A stretch of DNA of 64,000 nt from Rhizobium freirei PRF 81 (GCF_000359745.1 NZ_AQHN01000072.1:62001-126000), one strand, 5' to 3'; shown: positions 33,650-43,567, counted from the first letter of the stretch. Numbers and translations: made by a program. Notes: generated by a model not told the origin, from the sequence alone.

Positions 33650-35638
33650 ATGTTCTCGAAGATACTGATCGCCAATCGCGGCGAAATCGCCTGCCGGGTC
33701 ATCCACACCGCAAGGCGCCTGGGTATCCGCACGGTCGCCGTCTATTCCGATGCCGATCGGGATGCCCTGCACGTGGCACTGGCCGACGAGGCCGTTCACA
33801 TCGGCCCGGCTGCTGCGAGCGACAGCTATCTTTCGAAGCAGAAGATCATTGCGGCGGCTCAGCGCACAGGTGCGGAAGCCATCCATCCCGGCTACGGTTT
33901 TCTCTCCGAAAACGCGGACTTTGCCGAAGCTGTCGAGGCCGCAGGCTTGGTCTTCATCGGCCCGCCGCCGGCCTCGATCCGGGCCATGGGGCTCAAGGAC
34001 GCCGCCAAGGCGCTGATGGAGCGGGCCGGCGTGCCTGTCGTCCCCGGCTATCACGGCGATGGGCAGGAGGCCGGCCTTCTTGCCGAGCAGGCCGATGGCA
34101 TCGGCTTTCCTGTCCTCATCAAGGCGCGGGCGGGCGGTGGCGGCAAGGGTATGCGCCGGGTCGACCGGCCGGAGGATTTTGCAGCCTCGCTGGAGGCGGC
34201 GAAGCGCGAGGCGAAATCCGCTTTCGGCGACGATGCCGTGCTGATCGAGAAATACCTGATCAAGCCACGCCACATCGAGATCCAGGTCTTCGGCGATATC
34301 AATGGCAATGCCGTGCATCTCTTCGAGCGCGATTGCTCGCTGCAGCGCCGGCACCAGAAGGTGATCGAGGAGGCACCGGCGCCTGGCATGACGGAAGAGA
34401 TGCGTAGCGCCATGGGGGAAGCGGCGGTTCGCGCCGCCCGCGCCATCGATTATCGCGGCGCTGGCACGGTCGAATTCATCGTCGATATCTCAGACGGCCT
34501 GTCGCCGGATCGCTTCTTCTTCATGGAAATGAACACACGGTTGCAGGTCGAGCATCCTGTCACCGAGGCGATCGCGGGCGTCGATCTTGTCGAGTGGCAA
34601 TTGCGCGTTGCAAGTGGCGAACCGCTGCCGAAGAGGCAAGATGAACTCACCATAAACGGCTGGGCCCTCGAGGCGCGCATCTATGCGGAAGACCCCTCGC
34701 GCGGCTTCCTGCCGGCAACCGGCACCCTCTCGCACTTGCGCTTTCCCGAAGGCGATGTCCGCATCGATGCCGGCGTGCGCGAGGGCGACACCATCACCCC
34801 GCACTACGATCCGTTGATTGCCAAGCTGACGGTGCATGCGCCGGATCGAGCGGCCGCCCTTGCCAAGCTCACGCGCGGGTTGGAGCAGACGCAGGTTGCC
34901 GAAACCACCACCAATCTCGATTTCCTCATCCGTCTCAGCCGCCAGCCGGATTTTACCGCCGGCCATCCGGACACCGGGCTGATCGACCGGGACATGGAGG
35001 CGCTGACCTCGGCGCAACAGCCTGACGATGCAGCGCTTGCCGTTGCCGCGATCGTCGAGGCTGGCGGTTTCGCTCAGCCCGATGAAAGCAATCCCTGGCT
35101 TTCGCTTGGTGCATGGCAGCTTTGGGGCGAATTGAGCCGTCCCGTCACGCTGCATTTCGGCGGCGGGCACATACATTGCCGCGTGGCCGCAAAGGGAAGG
35201 GCGCTTTTCAGCGTCGCGCTCAAGGATCACGCCATTCCGGTTCGGCTTTTGCCGGCAGAAGACGGGGCTCGTCGCGTCGAGATCGATGGCCGCCAGTCGA
35301 GCGTCACCATCTTCGAAGCATCGAATAGCACGACGCTGTTCATGGATGGGCATACGCACCACTTCCATCGTCACGATCCGCTCGATGGCGGAGAAGAGGC
35401 GGCGGCCGGCGGCGACAGGCTGATCGCCCCGATGCCCGGCCTCGTCAAGATCGTCCGCGTCCGCGAGGGCGACACGGTGGCAAAGGGGCAGGCGCTGATC
35501 GTCATGGAGGCCATGAAGATGGAACTGACGCTGACGGCGATGCGTGATGGCATCGTCGAGAGCTTGAACGTCGGCGAAGGAGACCAGACCAGCGAGAGCG
35601 CCGTGCTTCTGGCACTCCGCCCGGAGGATGCGGCATGA
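33650..35638 (+). CDS. mccA: 3-Methylcrotonyl-CoA carboxylase, biotin-carboxylase subunit
   Basis: The biotinylated subunit, 662 residues. The biotin carboxylase half starts MFSKILIANRGEIACRVI. It has the ATP-grasp glycine loop ARAGGGGKGMRRV and the catalytic MEMNTRLQVEHPVTEAI. The C-terminal carrier domain holds the biotin-accepting lysine in MEAMKME. ATP, bicarbonate and biotin feed the MccB reaction. The ATG at 33650 is preferred to an upstream TTG. Its stop overlaps the mvaB start (ATGA). Confidence 0.96.
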   Translation: MFSKILIANRGEIACRVIHTARRLGIRTVAVYSDADRDALHVALADEAVHIGPAAASDSYLSKQKIIAAAQRTGAEAIHPGYGFLSENADFAEAVEAAGLVFIGPPPASIRAMGLKDAAKALMERAGVPVVPGYHGDGQEAGLLAEQADGIGFPVLIKARAGGGGKGMRRVDRPEDFAASLEAAKREAKSAFGDDAVLIEKYLIKPRHIEIQVFGDINGNAVHLFERDCSLQRRHQKVIEEAPAPGMTEEMRSAMGEAAVRAARAIDYRGAGTVEFIVDISDGLSPDRFFFMEMNTRLQVEHPVTEAIAGVDLVEWQLRVASGEPLPKRQDELTINGWALEARIYAEDPSRGFLPATGTLSHLRFPEGDVRIDAGVREGDTITPHYDPLIAKLTVHAPDRAAALAKLTRGLEQTQVAETTTNLDFLIRLSRQPDFTAGHPDTGLIDRDMEALTSAQQPDDAALAVAAIVEAGGFAQPDESNPWLSLGAWQLWGELSRPVTLHFGGGHIHCRVAAKGRALFSVALKDHAIPVRLLPAEDGARRVEIDGRQSSVTIFEASNSTTLFMDGHTHHFHRHDPLDGGEEAAAGGDRLIAPMPGLVKIVRVREGDTVAKGQALIVMEAMKMELTLTAMRDGIVESLNVGEGDQTSESAVLLALRPEDAA

Positions 35639-36504
35639 GTGGTGAACGCTCCAATCAGGTGACCATCGTCGAGATGGCCCCGCGCGACGGCCTGCAGAAC
35701 GAAAAGCAGCCGATCGATACCGCACGCAAGATCGAGCTGGTCAATCTGCTCTCCGACTGCGGCTTCACCCGCATCGAAGTCACCAGCTTCGTCAGTCCGA
35801 AATGGGTGCCGCAACTTGCCGACGCCGCCGCCGTCATGGCCGGGATAGAACGCAGGCCTGGCGTCCGCTACGCAGCACTGGCGCCCAACATGCAGGGCTT
35901 CGAAGCGGCAATTGTGGCCGGTGCCGATGAGGTGGCGATCTTTGCGTCGGCCTCGGAAACATTCTCGCAGCGCAATATCAACTGTTCGATCGCCGAAAGC
36001 ATCGAGCGCTTCCGGCCGGTGGCTGCTGCAAGCCGCGATCGCGGCGTCCCGTTACGCGGCTATGCCAGTTGCGTCGTCGAATGCCCTTATGAAGGTGCCG
36101 TGCTGCCGAAGAATGTCGTTGATGTCGCCTGGCAGCTGCGGGCGCTCGGCTGCTATGAGATCAGTCTCGGTGACACGATCGGCAGGGGCACGCCGGAGGC
36201 CGTGGATCGGATGCTTGCAGCGGTTCTGGGCGAACTTCCGGTTTCGGCTCTTGCCGGACATTTTCACGACACGTCCGGCCGGGCGCTCGATAATATCGCC
36301 GTTGCCCTCGATCGCGGCTTGCGCGTGTTCGATGCCGCCGCCGGCGGTCTCGGCGGCTGCCCTTTCGCCCCCGGCGCGAAGGGCAATGTCGATACCGTCG
36401 CGGTGCACGACTATTTGGCGGCACATGGCTACGACACAGGCCTTGATGAAAAGAAGCTCGCCCGTGCCGCCGCCTTTGCCCGCAGCCTCAGGAGTGCTTC
36501 ATGA
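35635..36504 (+). CDS. mvaB: Hydroxymethylglutaryl-CoA lyase
   Basis: Cleaves HMG-CoA to acetyl-CoA and acetoacetate, the last step of leucine breakdown. The 289 residues have the metal-site start VEMAPRDGLQNEK. IEVTSFVSPKWVPQLAD and the cysteine loop GGLGGCPFAPGAKGN are also present. The metal histidines occur in GHFHDTSGRA. It overlaps mccA by four bases at the start (ATGA) and the enoyl-CoA hydratase gene by four bases at the end, so all three are translationally coupled. Confidence 0.96.
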   Translation: MSGERSNQVTIVEMAPRDGLQNEKQPIDTARKIELVNLLSDCGFTRIEVTSFVSPKWVPQLADAAAVMAGIERRPGVRYAALAPNMQGFEAAIVAGADEVAIFASASETFSQRNINCSIAESIERFRPVAAASRDRGVPLRGYASCVVECPYEGAVLPKNVVDVAWQLRALGCYEISLGDTIGRGTPEAVDRMLAAVLGELPVSALAGHFHDTSGRALDNIAVALDRGLRVFDAAAGGLGGCPFAPGAKGNVDTVAVHDYLAAHGYDTGLDEKKLARAAAFARSLRSAS

Positions 36505-37289
36505 CGTCGCAAACAATCCATATCGCAACCGATGAACGCGGCGTTGCCAGCCTTACGCTGGCGCGCCCGGATAAGCACAATGCTCTCTCGGCCGAGATGA
36601 TCGATGCCTTGACCTCGGCAGTCCGCGATCTTGGCAATGACAAGACGGTCCGTGTCGTCGTGCTCACCGGCGAGGGTGCTAGCTTTTGTGCGGGCGGCGA
36701 TCTCGGCTGGATGCGCGCGCAGTTCGATGCGACGCGTGCGGGGCGCATGGTCGAGGCGCGCCGGCTTGCCATGCTGTTCAAGGCGCTGAACGAGCTGCCC
36801 AAGCCTTTGATTGCCCGTGTCCAGGGCAATGCCTTCGGCGGCGGCATCGGCGTCCTCAGCGTCTGCGACATGGTCATTGCCGCATCGACGGCCCGTTTCG
36901 GCCTGACGGAAGTACGCCTCGGCATCATCCCCGCCACGATCAGCCCCTATGTGGTCGCCCGTATCGGCGAGGCGAATGCTCGTCCGCTCTTCCTTTCCGG
37001 CAAGATCATCGATGCGTGGCAGGCGCACGCCACCGGCCTGCTGTCCCGCGTCGTTGCCGAGGAGGCGCTAGATGAAGCTGTCGAGGCCGAGATCCGCCAT
37101 TTCCTTTCGGCATCTCCACAGGCTGCGGCGCGCGCCAAGGCACTGGCCCGCTCGGTCGGCCGGCCGATCACCGATGGCATGATCGACGACGTCGTCGAGC
37201 AATTGGCCGATGCATGGGAAACCGAGGAGGCGAAAGAGGGCATCACCGCCTTCTTCGAAAAGCGCCAGCCGAACTGGCGGCGGGCTTAA
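36501..37289 (+). CDS. liuC: Enoyl-CoA hydratase, probable methylglutaconyl-CoA hydratase
   Basis: A crotonase-fold protein of 262 residues. It should hydrate 3-methylglutaconyl-CoA to HMG-CoA, joining the carboxylase to the lyase in this operon. The oxyanion-hole motifs FCAGGDLGWM and QGNAFGGGIGVLS are present, with a glutamate in LTEVRLGIIPATISPYV as the catalytic acid. It overlaps mvaB by four bases (ATGA). Its final four bases overlap the end of the convergent Tat gene. The specific substrate is inferred from the neighbours. Confidence 0.9.
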   Translation: MTSQTIHIATDERGVASLTLARPDKHNALSAEMIDALTSAVRDLGNDKTVRVVVLTGEGASFCAGGDLGWMRAQFDATRAGRMVEARRLAMLFKALNELPKPLIARVQGNAFGGGIGVLSVCDMVIAASTARFGLTEVRLGIIPATISPYVVARIGEANARPLFLSGKIIDAWQAHATGLLSRVVAEEALDEAVEAEIRHFLSASPQAAARAKALARSVGRPITDGMIDDVVEQLADAWETEEAKEGITAFFEKRQPNWRRA

Positions 37290-38656
37290 ATCACTCTGTT
37301 GTTCGCCACGGTTAATTGCGGAAATTGTGAGCTTCCAACAGAGAGATCGCCGGAGGCGGGCTTGTCCCAGCGAAAGCCCATGATCGCGCCTTTCTCCATC
37401 TCCTGAAAGAGATTGCTTGAAATGACGGCAGAGCCCGCGCCATCCGCCACCGATACTATGCAGCCGATGCCGGCATGTCGGACGATATTGCCGGTGGCGA
37501 CGACATTACGAAGATAAGGTCCCCAGCCGAGTTTCAGGCCGCAGAGCGGCGCGTTCTCGATGACGTTGTCGGAAATCAGCGTATCGGCCTCCGCGGAAAT
37601 GCCGATGCCGAACCCACCCTCCTGCGCATAGGGGGCTGTTGTCGACAGGTTGCGGATGACATTGCCGGTGACGCTTGCGAGCCGGCCGCCCTTGTCGAAA
37701 TTGGTGACGGCAATGCCGTTCGTGGCGACATCGATCAGGTTGTTGTTGATGACGGCGCCTTCGAATTCGAATTCGCAGTAGATCGCCGTCTCGCCGGAGT
37801 GCAGGCACTGGTTGCCCGAGATCTGCACATTCGATGCCGAATTCGCGCGGATCGCGGTGAAGGCGCAATCGGTGATGCGGTTGCCGGACACCTGCACGCC
37901 GTCGGCGCGGAAGACATTGATGCCGTTGCCGTTCTGGCCGGTGCCGCCGCCATTTGCGCGGATGCGGGCTATGCGGTTGTCGGTGACGCTGCTGCCGTCC
38001 TCCGCCTTATCCCAGCGATGGATGAGGACGCCGCCATTGCCGCAATCCTCGATGCTGTTGCCTGTCACCTGCAATCCGGTGGATTGGACGGAGTAGATGC
38101 CGGCCTCGGCTGCACCGGAAATGCGGCTGCGTTCGATCCGGCCGCCGCAGCGCTCCAGTTGCAGCGCGTGCTTGCGGCTGCCGGCGATCTCGCAATTGTC
38201 GATCCGTACATCACCGACGCCTGCAAATTGCAGGAGGGCTCCGGCATAGTCGGCCAGCCAGCGATTGCCGCCGTCGAGAACGAGCCCGGAAAGCTCGATG
38301 CGCTTGGCCTTGTCGGCATTCATCAGATAGCCGTCGCCGCCATAGATCAAGCGTGTGGCGCCGGGTACGCCGGTAATCCGAGCATTGTCCGGAAGCGTCA
38401 GGTTGGACACGGTGTAATTGCCGGGTGGCAGGAAGAGCGGCACGTTGCTGCGCGCGGCATTGTCGATCAACGCCTGCAGCTTGCCGCTTTTCATATCGCT
38501 GGTGCCTGGAGTCGCCTTGTAGGCGATGGCATCGATCGAGCCACGCAAGTCTGCCCCGCTAGTTCTGGCAAGCGGCGCAGCGAAGATGCCGGGCGCAAAC
38601 AGGCCGGCGGTGGCCGAAGCAGCCAGAGAAGCGAGGAAGGCACGGCGCTGGATCAT
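37286..38656 (-). CDS. Tat-exported right-handed beta-helix protein (TIGR03808-like)
   Basis: A 456-residue secreted protein. The N-terminus MIQRRAFLASLAASATAGLFAPGIFAAP is a twin-arginine signal (RRAFLA) with an Ala-X-Ala cut. The body consists of about a dozen repeats such as VTGNSIEDCGNGGVLIHR and ISGNQCLHSGETAIYCEF, the parallel beta-helix pattern of pectate-lyase-like proteins. I believe it matches the alphaproteobacterial family RR_plus_rpt_1 (TIGR03808), function unknown. AGGAG precedes the ATG. The gene is divergent from the nitrilase-like gene and overlaps the enoyl-CoA hydratase gene by four bases tail to tail. Confidence 0.85.
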   Translation of the reverse strand: MIQRRAFLASLAASATAGLFAPGIFAAPLARTSGADLRGSIDAIAYKATPGTSDMKSGKLQALIDNAARSNVPLFLPPGNYTVSNLTLPDNARITGVPGATRLIYGGDGYLMNADKAKRIELSGLVLDGGNRWLADYAGALLQFAGVGDVRIDNCEIAGSRKHALQLERCGGRIERSRISGAAEAGIYSVQSTGLQVTGNSIEDCGNGGVLIHRWDKAEDGSSVTDNRIARIRANGGGTGQNGNGINVFRADGVQVSGNRITDCAFTAIRANSASNVQISGNQCLHSGETAIYCEFEFEGAVINNNLIDVATNGIAVTNFDKGGRLASVTGNVIRNLSTTAPYAQEGGFGIGISAEADTLISDNVIENAPLCGLKLGWGPYLRNVVATGNIVRHAGIGCIVSVADGAGSAVISSNLFQEMEKGAIMGFRWDKPASGDLSVGSSQFPQLTVANNRVI

Positions 38657-38874
38657 TGCAGGCTCCTGAAACGCTGTGCGTGAAGCAGAAATCGTGCCAG
38701 TCAAATTTGTCTCGTTTTGGCACGCCTGGGATATCAAGCCACTGTTCGCAGGCATTTGGCGCTGCCGGACGAGCGATAGGTTCCATCCTTCCTTGACCAA
38801 TCCGGCGCGGATGGCGATCGCAGTTCAGTCGGTTGGTGCTAGGGGCGACTCACCACCTATGCTAGTTCTGCCGC

Positions 38875-39645
38875 ATGCGGATCGCGACTTTTCAACGTCT
38901 GGCACTTTTCGATGCCGTCGAGCAGACGGCCGAGGTCTTGGCGCACGATCTGGCCTGGGCCGAAGCGCAGGGCGTCGATCTCGCCCTTTTTCCCGAATGT
39001 TACCTGCAGGGGCATAGCTATAACAAGGCCACAGCCAAGAGCCGCGCGCTTTCTCTCGACGATATCAGGTTGAACGCCCTTGTCGGCCGCTTCGCCTCCG
39101 GGAAGACGACTGCGATCGTCGGTTTTTTCGAAAAGAGGGGCGATGCGCTCTACAATAGTGCCATGGTCGCCAAGGCAGGCCGGATAGTCGGGGTCTATGC
39201 CAAGGCCCATCCGCTTGAAAAGGGCTGTACGCCCGGGAAGGATTTTCCTGTCTGGGAGGAAGGGCATTGGCGCTTCGGCATCAATATCTGCGCCGATCTG
39301 AGATATCCCTATACCTCAAGGCGTCTCGCCCGAAAGGGCGCCGGCCTCATCTGCAATCCCATCAATCTGATGCTCAGGCCCCACAAGGTGGAGAGGTGGC
39401 ACAAGCCAGGCATATCGAGCCTGCAGATATGCGCCAGGCACACGGGATGCTGGGTGATGGCATCGGATGTGGTCGGCAGCAACGACGACGGCTGGGTGAG
39501 CTATGGCAGCAGCGCCATCGTCGATCCGAACGGTGTCGTTGTGGCGAAAGCCAAACCCTATAGCGAGGATGTGCTCGTCTTCGATCTGCCTGATAGACAA
39601 CCCGAACGCGGATTCGCTCAAAAAGCGGATCGCATCGCTACATAA
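38875..39645 (+). CDS. Carbon-nitrogen hydrolase (nitrilase superfamily)
   Basis: A 256-residue amidase-type member. The catalytic triad is Glu41 (LFPECYLQG), Lys110 (VYAKAHP) and Cys139 (INICADLRYP). The triad sits in the usual order, and the length fits the smaller amidase branches. The likely reaction is hydrolysis of a small amide or ureido compound; the substrate is unknown. It is divergent from the Tat protein and sits 29 bases before the DNA exonuclease gene. It may be cotranscribed with that pair. Confidence 0.87.
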   Translation: MRIATFQRLALFDAVEQTAEVLAHDLAWAEAQGVDLALFPECYLQGHSYNKATAKSRALSLDDIRLNALVGRFASGKTTAIVGFFEKRGDALYNSAMVAKAGRIVGVYAKAHPLEKGCTPGKDFPVWEEGHWRFGINICADLRYPYTSRRLARKGAGLICNPINLMLRPHKVERWHKPGISSLQICARHTGCWVMASDVVGSNDDGWVSYGSSAIVDPNGVVVAKAKPYSEDVLVFDLPDRQPERGFAQKADRIAT

Positions 39646-39674
39646 TCGTGCAAATAGCGCTATCCTCCTAAGTC

Positions 39675-40685
39675 ATGAGACCTGACCAGCTGCTTTATCC
39701 CGCGCCTGAAGGATTGTTCTGCCCGATCGGCGGCTTCTACATCGATCCGGTGCGGCCGGTCGAGCGGGCGCTCGTCACCCATGGTCATTCCGACCACGCC
39801 CGCTCCGGCCACTCCCATGTGCTCGCCACGCGCCAGACGCTCGACATCATGCGCATCCGCTACGGCGACGGTTTCACTGGGTCCGAACAGGCGGCTGCCT
39901 TCGGTGAGGAAGTGACGATCAACGGCGTCAAGGTGCAGTTCCACCCTGCGGGCCATGTGCTGGGCTCGGCGCAGATCGCCGTGGAAAAGGATGGGCTGCG
40001 CATCGTCGTTTCCGGCGATTACAAGCGCCGGCCGGACCCGACCTGTGAACCTTATGTGCCAGTTCCCTGCGACGTGTTCATCACCGAGGCCACCTTCGGC
40101 TTGCCGGTGTTTCATCATCCCGATCCCATGGCCGAGACGCAGAAATTTCTGGCGTCGCTGCGCCAATTCCCGGAGCGGACTCACCTGGTCGGCGCCTATG
40201 CGCTCGGCAAGGCCCAGCGTGTCATCCGTCTGCTGCGCGATGCCGGCTATGACGCGCCGATCTATATTCATGGCGCGCTGCAAACCCTATGCGACTACTA
40301 TGTCAGTCAGGACATCGCGCTCGGCGAGTTGCTTCCGGCAACGATCGAAAGCCGGGATCAATCGATCTTCCACGGCGCGGTCGTCGTCGGCCCGCCCTCC
40401 GCATTCCAGGACCGCTGGGCGAGACGTTTTCACGATCCGCTGCCGGCCTTTGCGTCGGGCTGGATGATAGTGCGCCAGCGCGCCAAGCAGCTTGGCGTCG
40501 AGTTGCCGCTGGTCATATCGGACCATTGCGACTGGCCCGAGCTGACCGAGACGATCTCCGATCTGAAGCCGGGCGAGGTCTGGGTCACCCATGGCCGCGA
40601 GGAGGCACTGGTGCGCTGGTGCGAGCTGCAGGGCATCGCCGCCAAGCCGCTGCATCTCATCGGCTATGAAGACGAGGGCGATTGA
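39675..40685 (+). CDS. Ligase-associated DNA exonuclease (MBL fold)
   Basis: A 336-residue beta-lactamase-fold nuclease of the type found beside bacterial ATP-dependent DNA ligases. The metal motif HGHSDH (36-41) is followed by GHVLGSAQI, SGDYKRRPDP and TEATFGLPVF. It then has SDHCDWPEL, the family pattern of CPSF/Artemis-like nucleases. Its TGA stop and the ligase ATG share one base. It probably trims DNA ends before ligation. Confidence 0.92.
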   Translation: MRPDQLLYPAPEGLFCPIGGFYIDPVRPVERALVTHGHSDHARSGHSHVLATRQTLDIMRIRYGDGFTGSEQAAAFGEEVTINGVKVQFHPAGHVLGSAQIAVEKDGLRIVVSGDYKRRPDPTCEPYVPVPCDVFITEATFGLPVFHHPDPMAETQKFLASLRQFPERTHLVGAYALGKAQRVIRLLRDAGYDAPIYIHGALQTLCDYYVSQDIALGELLPATIESRDQSIFHGAVVVGPPSAFQDRWARRFHDPLPAFASGWMIVRQRAKQLGVELPLVISDHCDWPELTETISDLKPGEVWVTHGREEALVRWCELQGIAAKPLHLIGYEDEGD

Positions 40686-42322
40686 TGAAAGCCTTTGCCG
40701 ACCTTCTCGACCGCCTGGTGCTGACGCCGAGCCGCAACGGCAAGCTGAAGCTGCTGACCGACTATTTTCGCGATACGCCCGATCCCGATCGCGGCTATGG
40801 TCTGGCCGCCATCGCCGGTACGCTCGAGGTACGCAACGTCAAGCCCGCCATGCTGCGAGAACTTGTTCTCGAGCGCATGGACGAGGTGCTGTTCCGTTAT
40901 TCCTATGATTATGTCGGCGATCTTGCCGAAACGATCTCGCTGGTTTGGGACAAGGAAAGCGACATTGAGCGCCCTGCCGGCGAACAGCCAAAGCTCGGTG
41001 AGGTCGTGCGCCGCATGAATGCGCTCGGGCGGACCGAGGTGCGCAGCTTCGTCCGCGACCTGCTGGACCGGCTGGATACGTCGGGCCGCTTCGCCTTCCT
41101 GAAGCTTGCGACCGGTGCGCTGCGCATCGGCGTCTCGGCTCGGCTTGCCAAACAGGCGCTGGCCGAGCTCGGCGGCAAGGATGTGACCGAGATCGAAACG
41201 CTGTGGCACGGCCTGCAGCCGCCCTATGAAAGCCTGTTCCACTGGCTGGAGGGCAAGGGCGAGCGGCCGATCTTGGCGACGCCGGCGATCTTCCATTCCG
41301 TCATGCTCGCCAATCCCGTCGAACCCGGCGATCTCGATGGGCTCGACCCAACCGATTTTGCCGCCGAATGGAAGTGGGATGGCATCCGTGTCCAGCTTTC
41401 GCGCTCCGGCGCCACAAGCAAGCTCTATTCCCGTTCGGGCGACGATATCTGCGGCGCCTTTCCCGACATCGTCGATGCGATGAGCTTCGAGGGCGTCATG
41501 GATGGCGAGCTGCTGATCGGCGGCACGGTCCGCTCCAACAGCCCGACGCGCAGCTTTTCCGATCTGCAGCAGCGCCTCAACCGCAAGACCGTGACGTCAA
41601 AGATGCTGGAGGAATTCCCGGCTTTCATCCGCGCCTATGATCTTCTGTTCGATGGTGCGAAGGATGTGCGCGCTCGCGGCTTCCTCGATCGGCGCGCGCG
41701 GCTGACGGAGATTGTCGAGGCAGCACCCCATGACCGCTTCGACCTCTCGCCTCTCGTCGATTTCACCTCTTGGGAGGAGCTGGACCGACTGCGATCCTCG
41801 CCGCCCGATCCGGTGATCGAGGGGGTGATGATCAAGCGCAGAGACAGCGCCTATCTTGCCGGTCGGGCCAAGGGACCATGGTTCAAGTGGAAGCGCGATC
41901 CCTACAATGTCGATGCCGTGCTGATGTATGCGCAGCGCGGTCACGGCAAGCGATCCAGCTACTATTCCGATTTCACCTTTGGCGTCTGGGCGACGACGCC
42001 GGAGGGTGAGCAGCTCGTGCCAGTCGGTAAGGCCTATTTCGGCTTCACCGATGCCGAGCTGGAGGTGCTCGACAAGTTCGTGCGCAACAACACGGTCGAT
42101 CGTTTCGGCCCAGTGAGGGCCGTGCGCGCCGATCGCGATTTCGGCTTTGTGCTGGAAGTAGCCTTCGAGGGCATCAACCGCTCCACCCGCCATAAATCCG
42201 GCGTGGCCATGCGCTTTCCCCGCATCGCGCGGCTTCGAGCCGACAAGCCGCCTTACGAGGCCGATCGACTGGAAAGTTTAATCGCGCTGATTGACGCGAA
42301 GGCTCCCACTGTTGATGAATAA
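40685..42322 (+). CDS. ATP-dependent DNA ligase
   Basis: A 545-residue ligase of the cisplatin/LigC-like 'ligase-associated' group. An N-terminal DNA-binding domain precedes the adenylation domain. The adenylated lysine is Lys230 in AEWKWDGIR; downstream motifs include MDGELLIGG (III), EGVMIKRRDSAY (IV) and WFKWKRDP (V). The ATG at 40685 overlaps the exonuclease stop by one base. In many bacteria an Lhr-type helicase and a phosphoesterase complete the set, but neither is adjacent here. It seals nicks in repair. Confidence 0.94.
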   Translation: MKAFADLLDRLVLTPSRNGKLKLLTDYFRDTPDPDRGYGLAAIAGTLEVRNVKPAMLRELVLERMDEVLFRYSYDYVGDLAETISLVWDKESDIERPAGEQPKLGEVVRRMNALGRTEVRSFVRDLLDRLDTSGRFAFLKLATGALRIGVSARLAKQALAELGGKDVTEIETLWHGLQPPYESLFHWLEGKGERPILATPAIFHSVMLANPVEPGDLDGLDPTDFAAEWKWDGIRVQLSRSGATSKLYSRSGDDICGAFPDIVDAMSFEGVMDGELLIGGTVRSNSPTRSFSDLQQRLNRKTVTSKMLEEFPAFIRAYDLLFDGAKDVRARGFLDRRARLTEIVEAAPHDRFDLSPLVDFTSWEELDRLRSSPPDPVIEGVMIKRRDSAYLAGRAKGPWFKWKRDPYNVDAVLMYAQRGHGKRSSYYSDFTFGVWATTPEGEQLVPVGKAYFGFTDAELEVLDKFVRNNTVDRFGPVRAVRADRDFGFVLEVAFEGINRSTRHKSGVAMRFPRIARLRADKPPYEADRLESLIALIDAKAPTVDE

Positions 42323-42411
42323 GGTAGGGCGAATCCTCACCACAATGTGAGTTGGCCTTGCCTTGCAACCTGTGCAGACTCAAGCTGCGCCGGGATATCT
42401 GGACTGAGCCT

Positions 42412-43392
42412 ATGACCACGTCTGACGACAGCACTTTCCGTCCTAATCGCCGCGGCGTCCTTGTCGGCCTTGCTGCGGCGCTTTTCGCGCCGAACAGCGT
42501 TAGATCAGCCGATGATAGCACGGCTGGGAGCAAGCCCGCCGATAGCAAGAACGCCGTGGCGGAGGAAAAGGCCGAGGATGCGCCGCCACTGCTGTCGGGC
42601 AACTACAGCAAGGAGCGCCGTCTGTTTCGGACAGACCTGCTGAGCAAGGGGCCGGCTCCCGACATTTACGAGCCGCTCGCGACACCACCCACCGCCGATC
42701 AGCTTTTCTATCGCAGCGGCCTTGGCGGTGAACTGGAACTCGTCGCCTGGGTCTCTAAACATACGCGCGAACGCACGCTGAAACCGGCCGTCATCTTCCT
42801 GCATGGCGGCAACGCCATCGGCCAGGGACATTGGCAGCTGATGAAGCCCTATGTCGAAGCAGGCTATGTTGTCATGATCCCCTCGATGAGGGGCGAAAAC
42901 GGTCAGAAGGGCAATTTCTCCGGTTTTTATGATGAGGTTGCCGATGTTCTGGCGGCATCCAATCGGCTGAGGCACCTGCCCGGCGTCGACCCGCAGCGCA
43001 TGTTTCTGGCAGGACATAGCATCGGCGGTACGCTGGCCATGCTGACCGCCATGTCGACCAAGCGGTTCCGTGCAGCCGCGCCGATATCTGGCAATCCGGA
43101 CGCCTATGCCTTCTTCCGCCGCTATCCGCAGGATATCCGTTTCAACACCAGGAACCCGCGCGAATTCCAGATGCGCTCGCCGCTGTGCTATGCGCACAGC
43201 TTCCGATGCCCGATAAAGCTGTTTCACGGCACCGAGGAGGCTCATTTCGAATCGCGCATGGCCCTGCTCGCCAAACGGGCGACAGCTGCTGGCGTGAAGA
43301 TGGATATGGCGACGGTGCCGGGCAGCCATAATTCGGCCCTGCCGGGCGAGATCGAGGAGAGCATCCGGTTTTTCCAGAGCGTGGCGGTCTAG
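42412..43392 (+). CDS. Exported alpha/beta hydrolase (dienelactone hydrolase/S9-like)
   Basis: A 326-residue protein. The N-terminus RPNRRGVLVGLAAALFAPNSVRSA looks like a Tat signal with an Ala-type cut. A charged linker follows, then a hydrolase domain with FLHGGNAIGQGHW and the nucleophile motif GHSIGG. A late histidine in PGSHNSALPGE could complete the triad. It probably acts on an ester or peptide in the periplasm; the substrate is unknown. It lies 89 bases after the ligase gene and may share its transcript. Confidence 0.8.
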   Translation: MTTSDDSTFRPNRRGVLVGLAAALFAPNSVRSADDSTAGSKPADSKNAVAEEKAEDAPPLLSGNYSKERRLFRTDLLSKGPAPDIYEPLATPPTADQLFYRSGLGGELELVAWVSKHTRERTLKPAVIFLHGGNAIGQGHWQLMKPYVEAGYVVMIPSMRGENGQKGNFSGFYDEVADVLAASNRLRHLPGVDPQRMFLAGHSIGGTLAMLTAMSTKRFRAAAPISGNPDAYAFFRRYPQDIRFNTRNPREFQMRSPLCYAHSFRCPIKLFHGTEEAHFESRMALLAKRATAAGVKMDMATVPGSHNSALPGEIEESIRFFQSVAV

Positions 43393-43567
43393 CCGGGCGT
43401 CAGACTGGCGGCTACGGCCATCCTCTGTCTCGCAAGGTCTAATGCCACGACGGAAAGCATGCGTTTGGCCAATCAGAGCAATATCTTCGCCATCGACGCC
43501 AGCTTCGCTCCAGCCGCGCCGGTCATCATGTCGCCGACCCGACATGTGTTCCAACTGGTTTCCGATG

